64,000 nucleotides of DNA from CAKZNE01 sp002695025 (GTDB lineage: Bacteria > Bacteroidota > Bacteroidia > Flavobacteriales > Schleiferiaceae): the NCBI GenBank assembly GCA_913043285.1, contig CAJWML010000008.1, forward strand, positions 98,920-162,919. The letters run 5' to 3'. Each line of letters opens with the position of its first letter. Within the stretch, counting starts at the first letter, position 1. The position numbers and the translations under genes are program-made. A model generated the notes under the pieces. That model saw nothing but the letters and a program-made list of their open reading frames with translations, was not told the DNA's origin and did no database searches. Of the stretch, positions 62,694 to 64,000 are shown piece by piece.

Positions 62694-64000
62694 TTATTTT
62701 TCGGCTAGTTCAGTATCCTTGGCTTTGATATCCACACCCAGGCGTTGCAGGTAGGCAATGAGGGCAATGATCTCATCGTCACTTTTCACTTGTACATCTT
62801 CGATTTGCTCGCGCAGTTCACCGGCAATGGCTTCCTGCTGCTGGTTCAGATAGAACTCATAGTTTTCCACGTATTCCTCTTCATAAGGCACGCCCAGGGT
62901 TACCATCGCTTTGAGTTTTTCCTTGGTGTGTTTGGTACTCAAAGTGTTTTCAAACAGCCAGGGGTAGCGCGGCATGATGGAGCCCGGACTCATACTTTCC
63001 GGATCCAGCATGTGGTTGTAGTGCCAGCTGTGTGGGTATTTGCTTCCTACGCGATGCAGGTCGGGGCCGGTGCGCTTACTACCCCACAGGAAGGGGTGGT
63101 CATACACAAACTCACCGGCTTTGGAGTATTCACCATAACGGGCGGTTTCAGAGCGGAAGGGGCGCACCATCTGGCTGTGGCAGGCATTACAGCCTTCACG
63201 GATATAGATATCACGGCCTTCCAGTTCCAGCACGGTGTAGGGTTTCACGCTTTCAATGGTGGGTATGTTGGATTTAACCATCATGGTAGGTACAATCTCT
63301 ATGATACCACCAATGAGCACCAGCACCAGGCTGAGTACCATCAGCTGCACCGGCCGTCTTTCAATCCAGCGGTGCCAGTATTCGCCTTTCGGTTTGTTGA
63401 ATACACGACCAAAGGGAACAGCGCTGTCTTCTTCACTGGCCAGGAACTTACCGCTGCTCACGGTGCGCAGTACGTTCACTACCATCAGTATCATACCGAT
63501 CACGTAAAGAGTTCCACCCAGGGCACGCAGGGCGTACATGGGGATGATCTGGGTTACGGTTTCAAGGAAGTTACCGTATACCAGGGTTCCGTCAGGATTG
63601 AATTCCTTCCACATAAGGCTTTGCGTAAAGCCGGCCACGTACATAGGCAGTGCCCAGAAGATGATACCCAAAGTAGCAATCCAGAAGTGAGCGTTGGCGA
63701 GCTTTTGGGAATAGAGGCTGGTGCGGTACAATTTGGGTAGCAGCCAATAGGTGATACCGAAGATCATGAAACCGTTCCATCCCAGGGTACCAATGTGTAC
63801 GTGTGCAGGAATCCAGTCTGTATAGTGCGCAATGGCGTTAATGTTCTTAAGGCTTAGCATGGGGCCTTCCAGCGTGGCCATACCGTAGGCGGTAATGGCT
63901 ACTACAAAGAATTTCAATACGGCACTTTCCCGTACCTTATCCCATGCACCACGTAGGGTAAGCAAGCCGTTGATCATACCACCCCAGCTGGGGAAGATGA
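62694..64000 (-). CDS. cbb3-type oxidase CcoN-CcoO fusion, 5' end beyond window
   Basis: The reverse frame stays open to base 64000. The translation continues upstream of the internal Met at 63977 (IFPSWGGMINGLLTL), so the start lies outside the window. The visible CcoN part has MSLKNINAIAHYTDWIPAHV with conserved heme-copper ligand helices. The CcoO part (from about 63400 down) has YIREGCNACHSQMVRPFRSE with the heme c CxxCH, and a distal Met in SPGSIMPRYPWL. CcoN and CcoO are separate proteins in Proteobacteria; the fusion is a Bacteroidota habit. It heads the operon ccoNO-Q-P-G-H and should be the low-oxygen terminal oxidase. Confidence 0.93.
   Translation of the reverse strand, partial: IFPSWGGMINGLLTLRGAWDKVRESAVLKFFVVAITAYGMATLEGPMLSLKNINAIAHYTDWIPAHVHIGTLGWNGFMIFGITYWLLPKLYRTSLYSQKLANAHFWIATLGIIFWALPMYVAGFTQSLMWKEFNPDGTLVYGNFLETVTQIIPMYALRALGGTLYVIGMILMVVNVLRTVSSGKFLASEEDSAVPFGRVFNKPKGEYWHRWIERRPVQLMVLSLVLVLIGGIIEIVPTMMVKSNIPTIESVKPYTVLELEGRDIYIREGCNACHSQMVRPFRSETARYGEYSKAGEFVYDHPFLWGSKRTGPDLHRVGSKYPHSWHYNHMLDPESMSPGSIMPRYPWLFENTLSTKHTKEKLKAMVTLGVPYEEEYVENYEFYLNQQQEAIAGELREQIEDVQVKSDDEIIALIAYLQRLGVDIKAKDTELAEK

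Noticed and set aside
1..64000. CRISPR array
   Set aside because: No series of direct repeats with regular unique spacers was seen on reading.

Overview
The window comes from a member of the Bacteroidota. Type IX secretion (T9SS) C-terminal sorting domains, signal-peptide lipoproteins, TAnnTTTG-like promoter boxes, a fused CcoN-CcoO cytochrome oxidase and a propeller-type histidine kinase with a LytTR regulator all point there. A marine, flavobacteria-like relative is likely, but the genus cannot be read from the sequence.

Left edge (1-4.1 kb): a partial glycosidase is transcribed divergently from an SPW/VKOR membrane protein. Two decayed genes follow: a frameshifted conserved membrane protein, and a GNAT acetyltransferase cut by one in-frame TAG.

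Defence and mobile region (about 4.1-19.7 kb): an AbiEi/AbiEii toxin-antitoxin pair with an inverted repeat over its promoter comes first. Next is a tightly overlapping run of XRE regulator, OLD-family ATPase-TOPRIM nuclease, type III Mod and type III Res, with a SIR2-like protein 35 bp behind. An AbiV-like gene with an unknown partner, a candidate HEPN RNase, a DUF6943-like gene and a set of small unknown genes follow. These last genes are separated by hairpin-rich noncoding DNA and a long nested inverted repeat. The region ends at a 3' fragment of tRNA-Pro followed by a terminator. That is the expected scar of a tRNA-integrated island lying to the left. The intact tRNA and an integrase are not seen in the window.

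Central region (20-51 kb): a GH5 glucanase, two T9SS-secreted proteins, an SPFH/band-7 lipoprotein, two JmjC/cupin-like proteins, a sensor-kinase/LytTR pair, several lipoproteins (one FGE-like, one tandem paralogous pair), a persulfide-dioxygenase-like MBL-rhodanese protein, a PAS-LuxR regulator, DinB, HemN, an AraC regulator and an SDR oxidoreductase.

Right region (51-64 kb): a multidomain T9SS-secreted GH81 beta-1,3-glucanase, which with GH5 suggests laminarin-type glucan use. A second copy of the large Cys-rich T9SS protein follows, sharing both protein architecture and a 5' leader with the copy at 21.7-24.7 kb. The window ends in a cbb3 oxidase operon on the minus strand (ccoNO-ccoQ-ccoP-ccoG-ccoH-safE-like), whose CcoNO gene runs off the right edge.
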